Below, piece by piece: positions 43,536 through 52,387 of a stretch of 64,000 bases of DNA. Location: NCBI GenBank assembly GCA_947454235.1, contig CANGIY010000009.1:62001-126000 (forward strand), in the 5' to 3' direction. Source of the stretch: Chitinophagaceae bacterium (GTDB lineage: Bacteria > Bacteroidota > Bacteroidia > Chitinophagales > Chitinophagaceae). Position numbers and translations under genes: made by a program. The notes below the pieces were generated by a model. That model had not been told where the DNA came from and did no database searches. It saw only the letters and a program-made list of their open reading frames with translations. The stretch's first letter is position 1. Every line of letters begins with the position of its first letter.

Positions 43536-44612
43536 TTAGAACCGTCCAAGAGAATCAATCAATTCCTGAATTTTCTCTTTCGTAACCACCGGGAAGTTTG
43601 CAACGCGTATCTGGCGGTCTTTCAGCGATGCGTACCCTGAGCTCACCGTCAATCCCATGCTTTTTAGTTTGCTGATAACATCGGTGGGTGAATGATGCAG
43701 ACAGTCAACCACTATCACGGTCTCCGACCTGTATTGCGGGTCTTGCACGAAGGCTTTAAAGTGCACCGATTGTTCCAGGAAATCATAGAGCATTGTAGCT
43801 TTTTCCTTTGTTTCAGCCCTCAGCTTTTCTACGCCGTATCGGTTGTATTCACCGGCAATTTTCCCCAACAGGTAAATGTTATAGATGTTGGGTGTTGATG
43901 GCGTCTCGAAATTTTTGTAGTTTTTTATGAGTGCGTCGAGGGTGTTTTGAGCGCCCACCATCTGTGTTTTGGCAAGGTGTTGTACTTTTTCTACAGCACT
44001 CTGGCGAATAAACCACACGCCCAAACCCGAGGGCAACCCAAACGCTTTTTGAACCGAAAAGAAAGCCATATCAAGTTGCGTAAAGTCGAGCCGTACATTG
44101 GGTGCCGATGATACTATATCAACCGCCAATAAGGCGTTGGGGTGTCTTTGATGCACCTCAGCAATGGTGTTTTCTGGTATCGATACTCCGGTTGATGTTT
44201 CGTTATGGGTCAGGCATATCAATTCAGCGTCAGCAGGTACCTTGAGTGCGTCAGCGGTAAAACCTGTTCCCAAAGGAAATTCCTGAGCAACAGCCTTCTT
44301 ACCCAATGCCAATGAAAACTTATAAAACTTATGGGCAAACGAGCCATTGATTGCATGAAAACTATGGGTGTGTACGCAGTTCAACAGTAAACGCTCAAAA
44401 ATTTCTGATGCCGAACTCAGGAACAAAATAGCGAAGTCATCGGGTACATTGAGCAACAGTCGCAATTCGCGGTCGGCTTCTTTGTACATATTCCTGAATG
44501 CCTCTGAACGGTGCGACACCGAACCCAGCCCCTCGTTATAAAACTGCGAAGAGTACTCTAACACCTTGGGGTGTATTTGCGCCGGCCCAACCGTAAAATA
44601 AAACTGTTCCAT
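43536..44612 (-). CDS. Class V aminotransferase (SerC/AGXT-like)
   Basis: A 358-residue PLP-dependent fold-type I enzyme. It begins FTVGPAQIHPKVLEYSSQF, and GSVSHRSEAF, THNETSTGVSIPE, AVDIVSSAPNVRLDF and the PLP lysine region FFSVQKAFGLPSGLGVW are typical of the serine-pyruvate/phosphoserine aminotransferase group. The exact amino donor cannot be set by eye. It is cytoplasmic. The ATG at 44612 is preferred because the upstream TTG start gives an unrelated N-terminus. Upstream lies a structured intergenic region. Confidence 0.9.
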   Translation of the reverse strand: MEQFYFTVGPAQIHPKVLEYSSQFYNEGLGSVSHRSEAFRNMYKEADRELRLLLNVPDDFAILFLSSASEIFERLLLNCVHTHSFHAINGSFAHKFYKFSLALGKKAVAQEFPLGTGFTADALKVPADAELICLTHNETSTGVSIPENTIAEVHQRHPNALLAVDIVSSAPNVRLDFTQLDMAFFSVQKAFGLPSGLGVWFIRQSAVEKVQHLAKTQMVGAQNTLDALIKNYKNFETPSTPNIYNIYLLGKIAGEYNRYGVEKLRAETKEKATMLYDFLEQSVHFKAFVQDPQYRSETVIVVDCLHHSPTDVISKLKSMGLTVSSGYASLKDRQIRVANFPVVTKEKIQELIDSLGRF

Positions 44613-45027
44613 ACTAGTATAACATCCTGATTTTATGGTTTCATCAATAGCTTTCAATGCTGCTACGCCCCCTCAAATTTCGCAAAAAAATGATACTATA
44701 GAGGTTGTGGTTTTTATTTTTATCGTGGGGGTCTATTTTCCCTCTGAACTAAGGATTTCCTTAGACCCCACATTCAGGAAGCATATGCTTCCGAAACAAC
44801 AAGCCTAACCTCTAGCCCTCCTTGCCCTAGTTCCGAGAGCGTTCGGGATCCGAGGATTCTCCGGCAGGGCGTTTGCAAAGAAAGTTGATGAGCTACTCTG
44901 AACTATGATTCAAATGAATACAGGAATACCATTATTCCCCTCCCCGAAAACAGGCACAATCACTGAAAAATCATAGATCCCCCAACCGGTGCATATCCAA
45001 CATACACCTATTTGTTATCTTTGATGA
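44613..45027. other. Divergent intergenic region with nested inverted repeats
   Basis: This 415-base gap between two divergent genes contains no convincing open reading frame. It holds a bulged 10-bp inverted repeat, GTGGGG(G)TCTA at 44725-44735 with TAGACCCCAC at 44762-44771. A second hairpin, CTAAGGA-TT-TCCTTAG at 44749-44764, overlaps its right arm. A perfect palindrome GGAAGCATATGCTTCC follows at 44777-44792, then a GC-richer block at 44810-44880 with GCCCT/AGGGC ends. I do not recognise a known RNA family. Confidence 0.5.
45016..45023 (+). promoter_or_regulatory. Probable -7 box of the LA_2272-type gene
   Basis: TATCTTTG fits TAnnTTTG and ends 4 bases before the ATG at 45028. No TTG at the right spacing is visible. 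Confidence 0.4.
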
Positions 45028-45804
45028 ATGAGAAGGGGCTCTTTTAGGCTAATGATGTTGTTGGTGATGTGTATATTACACATTGCTGTTTACGCTCGAA
45101 AGACAACCGAACCTCATGGTAAAAAACGACGGAACTTTATTTGGTTCACGCCTTCCGCAACTTCGCAGATAAACGGTGTCGCAGTTGGGTTAGCTGCTGT
45201 CGCAATCGGCGATAATCATCAACAAATTAACGGAGTGAATATAGAGGCGACTGTTGCCTGCTTAGTACTGCCATTTTTTTTAGGTGATATGTACCAAACA
45301 GTCAATCTTCCTGTGTACAAATGGCAGAAAGGCAAAATACACTCAGAGGAAGTCTATCGTTTTTTCTATTGGACCGATTCAATTGCAGAAGTGATAAATG
45401 GTATCAATGTGAGTTTGGGTTCATTGCTCGCCGAGCAGCAGGTCAATGGCCTAACTATAAGTGTTTTGGGCAACCAGTACGTGAGGCACTGTGGACTGAG
45501 TATAAGCGGTATCTCAAACTGGTTTAGTTCATTTGACGGTGTTTGTATAGCTCCCTTCGGTAACGTAAGCCGCCGGGGTAGTGGCATACAGCTAGGACTT
45601 GTCAATTCATGCGGAAACTGTTCGGGGATACAAATAGGGCTTATCAACCAAAATGGCAGTCGAATCACACCGTTTTTAGGTTACAGGTCTAAGAGCAAAG
45701 CAAAACAATTCGACCAACACCCTACACCAATAAAGTACCAATCGCCGTGGTTCACCCCCCAATTCCTGTTTTTTACCCGCAGTCAAACTCAACGCCGCAA
45801 CTAA
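45028..45804 (+). CDS. LA_2272-type surface repeat protein
   Basis: A 258-residue protein with a short signal segment (about residues 8-22). It consists of imperfect repeats built on INGVxVGLxAV, INGVNIEATVA, INGINVSLGSL, VNGLTISVLGN, CGLSISGISNW, and GSGIQLGLVNS / CSGIQIGLINQ. This is the pattern of the LA_2272/LA_2273 surface repeat proteins, expected to form a small beta-helix or solenoid. Location is outer envelope; function is unknown. Confidence 0.72.
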   Translation: MRRGSFRLMMLLVMCILHIAVYARKTTEPHGKKRRNFIWFTPSATSQINGVAVGLAAVAIGDNHQQINGVNIEATVACLVLPFFLGDMYQTVNLPVYKWQKGKIHSEEVYRFFYWTDSIAEVINGINVSLGSLLAEQQVNGLTISVLGNQYVRHCGLSISGISNWFSSFDGVCIAPFGNVSRRGSGIQLGLVNSCGNCSGIQIGLINQNGSRITPFLGYRSKSKAKQFDQHPTPIKYQSPWFTPQFLFFTRSQTQRRN

Positions 45805-45970
45805 AAAAGTGTAGATTGTCAGGCTTTTATCTGGCTTAAGCGGCTTTTCTGTTATTTTAGTTTTTTTTTGTGTAACCTCCAACATTAAAAGAAAATGGAC
45901 CTTTTCTGAAATAGCCATGCAACCTTTTTAAAAACTCCCGTTACTTAGTGGTAGATCCTAAAAAAAGGGA

Positions 45971-46510
45971 ATGATAAAATGGAGTAACTTATTTAAGAGT
46001 TCTTACGAACTCAAATGCCGTGAACTGTACAACAAGTTTGCGCGGCAGATGCTAAACGTAAGTTACCGTATAGTGGGCACACGCACCGAAGCTGAAGACA
46101 TTTTGCAGGAATCCTTTATTGCGGCCATTAATAAGAAAGATTTGTTGGCGCGAGAAGAAGACTTTGGCCGTTGGCTCAAGCGAATAGTTGTTAACAAATC
46201 CATCGATTGCGTACGAAAACGCCACATATCTTTCGAATTGCAGGATGAACACAATACACTGCCCGTAGATGAAATTGACGAACGGGAACTGGAAGAATAT
46301 ACAGTCGATGATATAAAGCAGGCGCTTTCAGGTTTGCCAGAAGGCTACAAGCTTGTGCTCACACTTTACTTGTTTGAAGACTATACCCATGCCGAAATTG
46401 CAACTGCCCTAGGCATTAGTCAAGGTACATCAAAGTCCCAGTTCAACAGGGGCAGAAAAAAGCTGGCAGAGGCGCTCACCGTTAAAAATACGCTTCATGA
46501 AACACGATAA
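45971..46510 (+). CDS. ECF-type RNA polymerase sigma factor
   Basis: A 179-residue sigma-70 factor of the extracytoplasmic-function group. Region 2 (about residues 20-80) includes YRIVGTRTEAEDILQESFIAA and the core-binding segment FGRWLKRIVVNKSIDCVRKR; region 4 (about 110-170) has LPEGYKLVLTLYLFEDYTHAEIATALGISQGTSKSQFNRGR, read in part, with the helix-turn-helix. It would direct transcription in response to the downstream membrane protein, with which it overlaps by 14 bases. Confidence 0.93.
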   Translation: MIKWSNLFKSSYELKCRELYNKFARQMLNVSYRIVGTRTEAEDILQESFIAAINKKDLLAREEDFGRWLKRIVVNKSIDCVRKRHISFELQDEHNTLPVDEIDERELEEYTVDDIKQALSGLPEGYKLVLTLYLFEDYTHAEIATALGISQGTSKSQFNRGRKKLAEALTVKNTLHETR

Positions 46511-47993
46511 AATAAAAGGGTTTATTGACGAAAACAGGGAACAGTTCGATGAACTGGAACCTAATCCTCAGGCATGGAATAAAATTCGAAAAAATATGGT
46601 AGCTACAGGTTTATTAGCCCCGGGCGCGGGAAAAGTGGGGTTCTTGGCAAAGACAACTGCCTTGAAGTCTTTAATTGCAGGAGTCGTAAGTGTTTCTTTG
46701 ATAGTGGGTGCAACGAAATACTATAAATCAACCCAAAGCCATTTTGTTCAGCGTTCACAGGCTGGTTCCGGAACAGCCAAGACAGACAACAATCATGAAA
46801 GTACATCCGACAATCAACCTAGTGATAACGGAACTGTAAATGAAGCACTTGCCGCAGGGGCATTAAAATCCGATTCGAATACAGCACCTACTTTAGTGCC
46901 AAACGCGACCCAACAAACAAAGCAAGATTCACCAACAATACAAAAAGCTTCGGTGCTCGCCACAACAAGTACATCCGGTGTGTCTGTACTCAATAGTGCA
47001 CCGATGGTTCGCCGTTGGTTTGATTGTAGCTGGAAAGAAAAAGCCAACGAAGATGGTTTTGAGATGGATACAGTTTTCACGAGCATACATCATGTGGTTG
47101 TGAAAGGTAATGGGTTTGATTGGCAGATAGTGGGTAATGAAGCAAATGATGTAAAAATGAGGGCATCGGCGAATTTGGCATCGGAAAATTCCAAACCTGA
47201 GCGTTTTAAATCGCGTATTTACTGTACCGTGAATGGCGATACTTTGACCATTGGTGCCACTTTTAAAAACCCTAAAAACAAAGGCTCGTTTTCAAGGCAT
47301 GCCAATGTGTGGTTGAATATACCGCACGAAGCAGACCTTACTCTTGTAGAGGAATGTGGCAATGTAAATACAGGGCATTTGTCGGGTAATAGGTGCGATT
47401 TAATAACTGAAGATGGAAATATCAAAGTGTCAGAAATCATGAAAAATGCTACCATCAGCACATCAACCGGTAATGTAAAGATTGAGCGTTCTGAAGGCAC
47501 TTTTACTACACATACCCGCCTGGGTAATGTGAAAATTTCAAACACCAAAGGAAAATTGAACTTGTCGACTAACACTGGCAACATCATGGTCGATGATTTT
47601 ACCGGAGAAGTGAATAGTGATGCGGGAACCGGGAATTCAATACTGGGCAATTGCGGCGGAAAATTCAACATAACCACCAATACTGGTAACTGTATATTGA
47701 ATAGTTGTAGCGGGCAATGGGATATACTCACCGAACGCGGTAATATTAAAGCCCAAAAACTACATTTAACAGGCGATGCCGTATTTTCTACCACCACAGG
47801 GAACATCAATGTACAACTTACCAATCCTGCTGCTGAAGTAGCCTTCGACCTACATGGAGAAACCGGAAAAATCAGTCTTCAACGCGACAAAACGAATCAA
47901 TCTGCAACTGGTTCATTACAAGTGGGAACAGGTAAATTCAAATTGACAACACACGTAGATACCGGTAATCAGGAATTTGAGTGTGGGGAGTAA
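46497..47993 (+). CDS. Anti-sigma-type membrane protein with DUF4097 beta-helix
   Basis: A 498-residue protein. Residues 1-55 are cytoplasmic and resemble the short helical N-terminus of Bacteroidota anti-sigma factors (DKIKGFIDENREQFDELEPNPQAWNKI, in part). A membrane segment lies near residues 60-78, followed by a Ser/Thr/Asn-rich linker to about 165. The C-terminal ~250 residues are repeats of about 20 residues with TxxGNxxI cores (TSTGNVKIE, THTRLGNVKIS, STNTGNIMVD, TTNTGNCILN), a DUF4097 right-handed beta-helix. It probably senses an envelope signal and holds the sigma factor. The genes overlap by 14 bases. Confidence 0.85.
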   Translation: MKHDKIKGFIDENREQFDELEPNPQAWNKIRKNMVATGLLAPGAGKVGFLAKTTALKSLIAGVVSVSLIVGATKYYKSTQSHFVQRSQAGSGTAKTDNNHESTSDNQPSDNGTVNEALAAGALKSDSNTAPTLVPNATQQTKQDSPTIQKASVLATTSTSGVSVLNSAPMVRRWFDCSWKEKANEDGFEMDTVFTSIHHVVVKGNGFDWQIVGNEANDVKMRASANLASENSKPERFKSRIYCTVNGDTLTIGATFKNPKNKGSFSRHANVWLNIPHEADLTLVEECGNVNTGHLSGNRCDLITEDGNIKVSEIMKNATISTSTGNVKIERSEGTFTTHTRLGNVKISNTKGKLNLSTNTGNIMVDDFTGEVNSDAGTGNSILGNCGGKFNITTNTGNCILNSCSGQWDILTERGNIKAQKLHLTGDAVFSTTTGNINVQLTNPAAEVAFDLHGETGKISLQRDKTNQSATGSLQVGTGKFKLTTHVDTGNQEFECGE

Positions 47994-48116
47994 GTTTGGC
48001 GTTCTATTGTAAATAACAGCTTTAATTTTCAAAATTGTGCTGGGGGTACTTTTACTTAGTTTGGTAAACTAAATTGCCGGGCAACGATAGATACAATCAG
48101 CGTTTTCACAAAAAAA

Positions 48117-48593
48117 CTAGGAATTTTGTTTTGACACTCTGATTCTGTTCTGCACAGCAAACGTTGTAACTATGTCGCGTAATTCGTCAGGTTTTTTGGT
48201 GCCAATGATATATTTCTTGCCGTTCTTGAGGTAAATATATAGCCCGCACTCGTCGAAAATAGAATAAACATCGTATTTGAATGAGGAACTTATACGCCTG
48301 TTGTAAACGATATGATTATGCAACTCGAGGTGTTCAATATCATGCCATTCAATTTGCGTGGTACTCTGCTCAATAGGAAACATTTCAAAAGTGATGCCTT
48401 TTTCATTGATGTTGGTTTCTAGTTTTTCGGTAATAAATAACAGACAAACAGCAACCAAAGGCAACCCAGACCACATATACACTCGTTTTTTGAGGTAACG
48501 CCAAAAGAAAGCAAATACGCCAACCAATGCAATAACTACCAGCACATCAAATAACAAACTATAACTCTGATTTTCGGTGAATGTACTTACCAT
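48117..48593 (-). CDS. Membrane protein with PH-like domain, hypothetical
   Basis: A 158-residue protein with two membrane helices (about residues 12-30 and 38-56). The C-terminal part INEKGITFEMFPIEQSTTQIEWHDIEHLEL ... GLYIYLKNGKKYIIGTKKPDELRDIV (in part) has the strand pattern of bacterial PH-like domains. No specific role is known. I use the ATG at 48593; a TTG would add 11 residues. Confidence 0.6.
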   Translation of the reverse strand: MVSTFTENQSYSLLFDVLVVIALVGVFAFFWRYLKKRVYMWSGLPLVAVCLLFITEKLETNINEKGITFEMFPIEQSTTQIEWHDIEHLELHNHIVYNRRISSSFKYDVYSIFDECGLYIYLKNGKKYIIGTKKPDELRDIVTTFAVQNRIRVSKQNS

Positions 48594-48675
48594 AGCATGT
48601 GGTATTTGAAGTAAATATACCAACAACTAACACAAAATGAAAACAGGCTTTCAGCGATTTCGTGTTAAATGAAAA

Positions 48676-49764
48676 CTAGTTCAGAGGTCGATTTCCGAAA
48701 AACACAAAATACTCATCTAGCCCATGATTCCCTTTGAATACAATATCGTTGAACAAACTTTTATGTGCCAGCACATAAGTGTCGCCTGAAAAGTAGTTAT
48801 GGTAACCGCGGTACATGGCACTATCTACATCAGTAAAATATTCAGGACCGGCAACACCATCAGTATATTGCGGTGGTGTACCTTCTTTGTCCCACAAGCG
48901 ATTAACAAGGTATTTCTTGTTGCTAATTTCATTGATAATGGTCAATTTTTCTTCGGTGCATAAACCATTTTTTAGTAGGAGTTTAATGAGTGAGGGGAAC
49001 ACTTGATGCCTCGTATAAGTTGCATGATATAGACCCACAATGGCAACAAATGGCTTGCCTTTAAGTTGCGCATCCATATTCTGAAACATTCCCAAATCGC
49101 GCCGGGCAAATTTGGCTTCTTGGGTCGGGTTCATGAAAATATGTTCCAAGACATCGTAATCGGTAGAAATTTTAGCCTTTAACTGAGCTTGTTCTTTTTC
49201 AAAAATCCTTCTTGCAGAATCATAAATTGCTATACGTAACTTACTTTCAGTTGGCGACATATGAATCTTGAACAACAATGAATCGGGGAAATTGTTGAGA
49301 AAATGGTTCAAGGCAGTACCCTCAACGTGATTTAAAGCAAGAATTATCCTTGATGCCACCACAAACTCCATGCGTTCAAAATCTATACCGAATATCTTAA
49401 TCTTTTTATCGACCGGCAGCAGGTCATACATATTTTTCATGGCTACAATTCTTCGGTGTGATCCGCTATCCTGAAAGTACATCAGGAGAGTAGTATCTCC
49501 GTACTGTAAGTATCTGTTGAATAAAAAAGCTTCAGAATGGCTGCTTTCAATGACCACATTGCTTATGTTTTGTTCGGTTGCAAGTGAGTACAGGAAGGCA
49601 TTATAGAAATCGGATTTTTCTGTAATGCTGTGAGTTTCGGCTATAATAATGACATCTTTATCCTTCAGCGTACTGCCTGCCACCGAAATGGGTTTAAGAC
49701 TAGTTTGCGCATTTGATTCAAAAACAAAAAAAATCAAAAAGCAAATAAAGGTTCTGATATACAT
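48676..49764 (-). CDS. Secreted protein of the EreA/ChaN/TIKI-like superfamily
   Basis: A 362-residue protein with a signal peptide ending SNAQ. The motif DVIIIAETHSITEKSDFY, then VVIESSHSEAFLFNRYL, FGIDFERM and VAIVGLYHATYTRHQ, follows the E-T-H ... E ... H arrangement of erythromycin-esterase-like and ChaN/TIKI proteins. Members include esterases, metal-dependent peptidases and haem-binding proteins, so the activity is open. The ATG at 49764 begins the signal peptide; a promoter lies just upstream. Confidence 0.65.
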   Translation of the reverse strand: MYIRTFICFLIFFVFESNAQTSLKPISVAGSTLKDKDVIIIAETHSITEKSDFYNAFLYSLATEQNISNVVIESSHSEAFLFNRYLQYGDTTLLMYFQDSGSHRRIVAMKNMYDLLPVDKKIKIFGIDFERMEFVVASRIILALNHVEGTALNHFLNNFPDSLLFKIHMSPTESKLRIAIYDSARRIFEKEQAQLKAKISTDYDVLEHIFMNPTQEAKFARRDLGMFQNMDAQLKGKPFVAIVGLYHATYTRHQVFPSLIKLLLKNGLCTEEKLTIINEISNKKYLVNRLWDKEGTPPQYTDGVAGPEYFTDVDSAMYRGYHNYFSGDTYVLAHKSLFNDIVFKGNHGLDEYFVFFGNRPLN

Positions 49765-50291
49765 GGCGATGGTTTTAAACAAAGGTAAAATATGTCTTGA
49801 TCTGCTCCACAATTCTATATTTGTAATGATTTTTGAGGAAATAACTGTTAGGCAGGTCATTGCAAAAAAACAATTAACTATGCTGTGTATACTGCCGCCA
49901 GAATGGAACAAAAAAATCTTTACCTGGGGAAATTAAAATCTTAGAGTCTATCTACAAACTGGTAAAAAACGACTTCAGATTTGAATACCGTGTCGAAATA
50001 CAGGTCAAGAGAAAGTGTTAAATGAAGATGTATTTGTTCCAGTCGTAGTAACTTCAATTCTGCGAAAACAGTAGTAAATGTGAATTCACTCCTAGCTATC
50101 TACTGTACTTTTCTTTTAGATGCCTTACGAAATAATTTACAACGACTCCAACTGCGAAAAAGAAAAGAACCCTTACCTTGGAATACCCGACGCTCTCGCA
50201 ATAAAATTAAAACAAAAATTACATAAATACTATATTATTACGCTTTGTTTACTATTTTTGGTTTTGACCAATATTAAAAACAAACTTAGAT
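49765..50291. other. Gap between divergent genes
   Basis: This 527-base AT-rich stretch contains the promoter at 49780-49812 for the minus-strand gene and a TATTTTTG box at 50253-50260 that may serve the plus-strand gene. A 60-codon frame at 50120-50302 exists but is judged spurious. Nothing else is recognised. Confidence 0.5.
49780..49812 (-). promoter_or_regulatory. Promoter of the EreA/ChaN-like gene
   Basis: TTG (49810-49812), a 22-base spacer and TACCTTTG (49780-49787) on the minus strand lie 15 bases before the ATG. Confidence 0.55.
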
Positions 50292-51158
50292 ATGTATTCT
50301 AGAATCCTTGACATCACGCCTCGCCTGATGTGGAACGAGTTCAACGGCTATTGCGGCGAAACGTCTTTTATTTGTGCAGGACTGTACTACGGCCAGTATT
50401 ATTCTCAGTACGACATGCGCACACATGCTTATTACAAGGGGCACAAAGCGCAAACCGATTGTCAGCTATTACTTGGTGTGAATGATATAGAAGCAGCCAG
50501 AAGAAGTGATTTAAACTATACGCCACATAAATTCTACGACCATAAAGATTGCCTTGCGTGGATTAAGCATATGATTTACCTCGGTCATCCGGTGGCTGTT
50601 GGGCTTTATATGAATAATTCCATTTTTCAGGATGGTAGTACAGACGGTGAATACGACCACATTGTTTTGGTAACGGGTTTTGAGTCAAAGCATAAACTTG
50701 ATGACGGATTGTTTCACGAAGAGGATATCATTATTTTCAGTGACCATGGACTGTACACACCTAACGAACCAAATAATCCACCTTTTCTTTTTGCCCGTAA
50801 GTGCAGCGATTTTGTGAGAGACAGAAAAGATTCAAGTAAAAAGAATGCCCCGGCATATTCTTTGCCTAAAGATGCCCAACACGTGGGAGTATTTAAAGGG
50901 CGTTACTCTTCTCTGCCGTTACAGCTGCGTCCGGCTAAAAACAGTGAAATACCTGACATTCATAAAAACGGCAAGCGCCCAACCGCCCGTCCGTTGAACA
51001 TTTCTGCCTTTGTTGATAATTTAGACCCGTTCAGCAGGTATCGCATCACCGATAATCACGGACATGAGGCTATTATCACGGGTGTATCAAGTTGGTCGCG
51101 ATTGTCATCCATTAAAACAAGCGAAAAGCTGATTTACAAACTTGAAATTCTTGAATAA
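50292..51158 (+). CDS. Papain-like (C39-type) cysteine peptidase-like protein
   Basis: A 288-residue protein without an evident signal peptide. WNEFNGYCGETSFICAGLYYGQY near residue 14 places a cysteine at the head of a helix, as in papain-fold and C39 peptidases; GEYDHIVLVTGF near residue 117 supplies a histidine and IIFSDHGLYTP a following aspartate/histidine segment. A C-terminal beta domain (about residues 225-288) may bind substrate. Activity is inferred only from the spacing of Cys, His and Asp. The gene is isolated, with no partner nearby. Confidence 0.55.
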   Translation: MYSRILDITPRLMWNEFNGYCGETSFICAGLYYGQYYSQYDMRTHAYYKGHKAQTDCQLLLGVNDIEAARRSDLNYTPHKFYDHKDCLAWIKHMIYLGHPVAVGLYMNNSIFQDGSTDGEYDHIVLVTGFESKHKLDDGLFHEEDIIIFSDHGLYTPNEPNNPPFLFARKCSDFVRDRKDSSKKNAPAYSLPKDAQHVGVFKGRYSSLPLQLRPAKNSEIPDIHKNGKRPTARPLNISAFVDNLDPFSRYRITDNHGHEAIITGVSSWSRLSSIKTSEKLIYKLEILE

Positions 51159-51294
51159 ACCCATTCAGGGTAGTTAGCCATTAAAGCAATAAATAGTGAA
51201 AGAAGCGGAGTGCTGATGCATTTCGTTTCTTTTGGTTTGATTGGCATATTTATGTAAAACTAAGCAATGTACTGAAAAATAGTTGGTGGCGTTT

Positions 51295-51820
51295 TTATTG
51301 TCTGGACTCTTCTTGTGCTAGTTTTACTTCCCTCTGTGCTTGTAGTACATCTCTTTGAGCAATTTTTACTTCTTTTTGGGCTTGCTTTACATCAAGTTGC
51401 GCTTGTTTTACATCCTTCTGTGCTTGCTGCACATCTCTTTGGGCGATTTTTACATCACGTTGTGCTTGTCTAATATCAGCCCTTACATGTTTTTCTTCCT
51501 GTGTTAATGGATTTACCTGCCAATTGATAGATTCTGTTGTAAGTCCACTTTTCGTGTACTTTTTAATAGTTTCTGTTTTCAATGTTCCATCTTCATCATA
51601 GTCCATTTCCTTTGACACAATTTTAGGGTCTCTATCAATGTCGCCAAGCTGTGTGTAGTGTGTAGGTGATTGGGTGGCTGATATCTGTTGTGTAGGTTAC
51701 AGTCACAGTGTGGGTGCCATCAGGGCGTTTAACTAAATGGCGGTGTGCGATTTGACCAAAAGCAATTGGAGCCATGAATAGCATTCCAACAAACAAACAG
51801 TATTTTTTAGCCAACATCAT
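51295..51820 (-). pseudogene. Frameshifted gene for a secreted coiled-coil protein
   Basis: Two frames appear to be halves of one gene. The 5' part (51820 down to 51635) encodes a signal peptide (MMLAKKYCLFVGMLFMAPIAFGQ, in part) and about 35 further residues. The 3' part (51618 down to 51295), in another frame, encodes about 45 polar residues and eight heptads of the type QAQKDVK. The 3' frame is open as far back as a TAA near 51690 and reads sensibly there (SPTHYTQLGDIDRDPKIVS), so the shift lies between about 51640 and 51690. It may be a true mutation or a sequencing error. Confidence 0.65.
51304..51471 (-). repeat. Eight 21-bp tandem repeats coding heptads
   Basis: 168 bases encode eight consecutive heptads (RQAQRDV, KIAQRDV, QQAQKDV, KQAQLDV, KQAQKEV, KIAQRDV, LQAQREV, KLAQEES). 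The pattern predicts a regular charged coiled coil or single alpha-helix. Confidence 0.9.
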
Positions 51821-51964
51821 TAATTAGTTTCTACGAATATAGCGAAAATATTGTTATTGCCGGCTACTACTACCTACCTCCGCAGGCCGCTTTCACAATC
51901 TCTACCCCCAATTGTTGAAATTGTGATTGAAGATTTGGTGGCGTGAACGGGAGTTCATGTCGCA

Positions 51965-52387
51965 CTAGTATGCGTGTCTCATTCTATGCCTACCTATAAT
52001 GTACAGCGGTACTCCTGTAGCGAACGCCAAGCCACCGGCAACGGCTATATAAGTTCCTGTCTCCAGATTGCCTTCGCCATAGGTTGTACCCACCATTGCG
52101 CCAAGCAAATAAAGAGCACCGCCGGTTATCATCATAATTTTACCGGTCTTTCGCAGGGTGTGCCCGTTGTTTTGGATAGCTGGAATGGTAAACGGCTTAA
52201 GTGCATTGGTTGTTCCCAGCCAGGTGGTGCTTGCATAGCCCACACCGGCAACACTTCCACGAATCGATACTTGACCTTCGATGGGTAGGCGCAACTCATG
52301 AATGCTTTGCGAATATCCACCTTTTGAAACCACTAACATAGAAACCATCACCGCACCTTTAAAAACACTTTTAACATTCATATTCAT
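51965..52387 (-). CDS. Small secreted/membrane hypothetical protein
   Basis: A 140-residue protein with a signal peptide (ending GGYSQS) and two C-terminal hydrophobic segments (about residues 80-98 and 108-128) rich in glycine (MMITGGALYLLGAMVG, AVAGGLAFATGVPLYIIG). No family is recognised. A TATGTTTG box lies about 20 bases upstream of the ATG on the minus strand. It is followed at 51820 by the frameshifted coiled-coil gene. Confidence 0.6.
   Translation of the reverse strand: MNMNVKSVFKGAVMVSMLVVSKGGYSQSIHELRLPIEGQVSIRGSVAGVGYASTTWLGTTNALKPFTIPAIQNNGHTLRKTGKIMMITGGALYLLGAMVGTTYGEGNLETGTYIAVAGGLAFATGVPLYIIGRHRMRHAY

Noticed and set aside
44810-44880. GC-rich folded block considered as a tRNA or small RNA gene
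   Set aside because: No cloverleaf, T-arm GTTC box or CCA-type end could be assembled; only short inverted ends are present.
47219-47824. 201-residue minus-strand frame opposite the DUF4097 domain
   Set aside because: It is a shadow of the repetitive beta-helix coding sequence, whose T/G/N-rich rungs give an open antisense frame.
50120-50302. 60-residue open frame with a hydrophobic stretch before the C39-like gene
   Set aside because: It overlaps the next gene, has no promoter box in front, and the likely promoter box of the next gene (50253-50260) lies inside it. The residue pattern is not protein-like apart from an AT-driven hydrophobic run.
51304-51471. Regular 21-bp repeats that could suggest a CRISPR-like array
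   Set aside because: The units are contiguous without spacers and encode heptads in frame, so they are a coding minisatellite.
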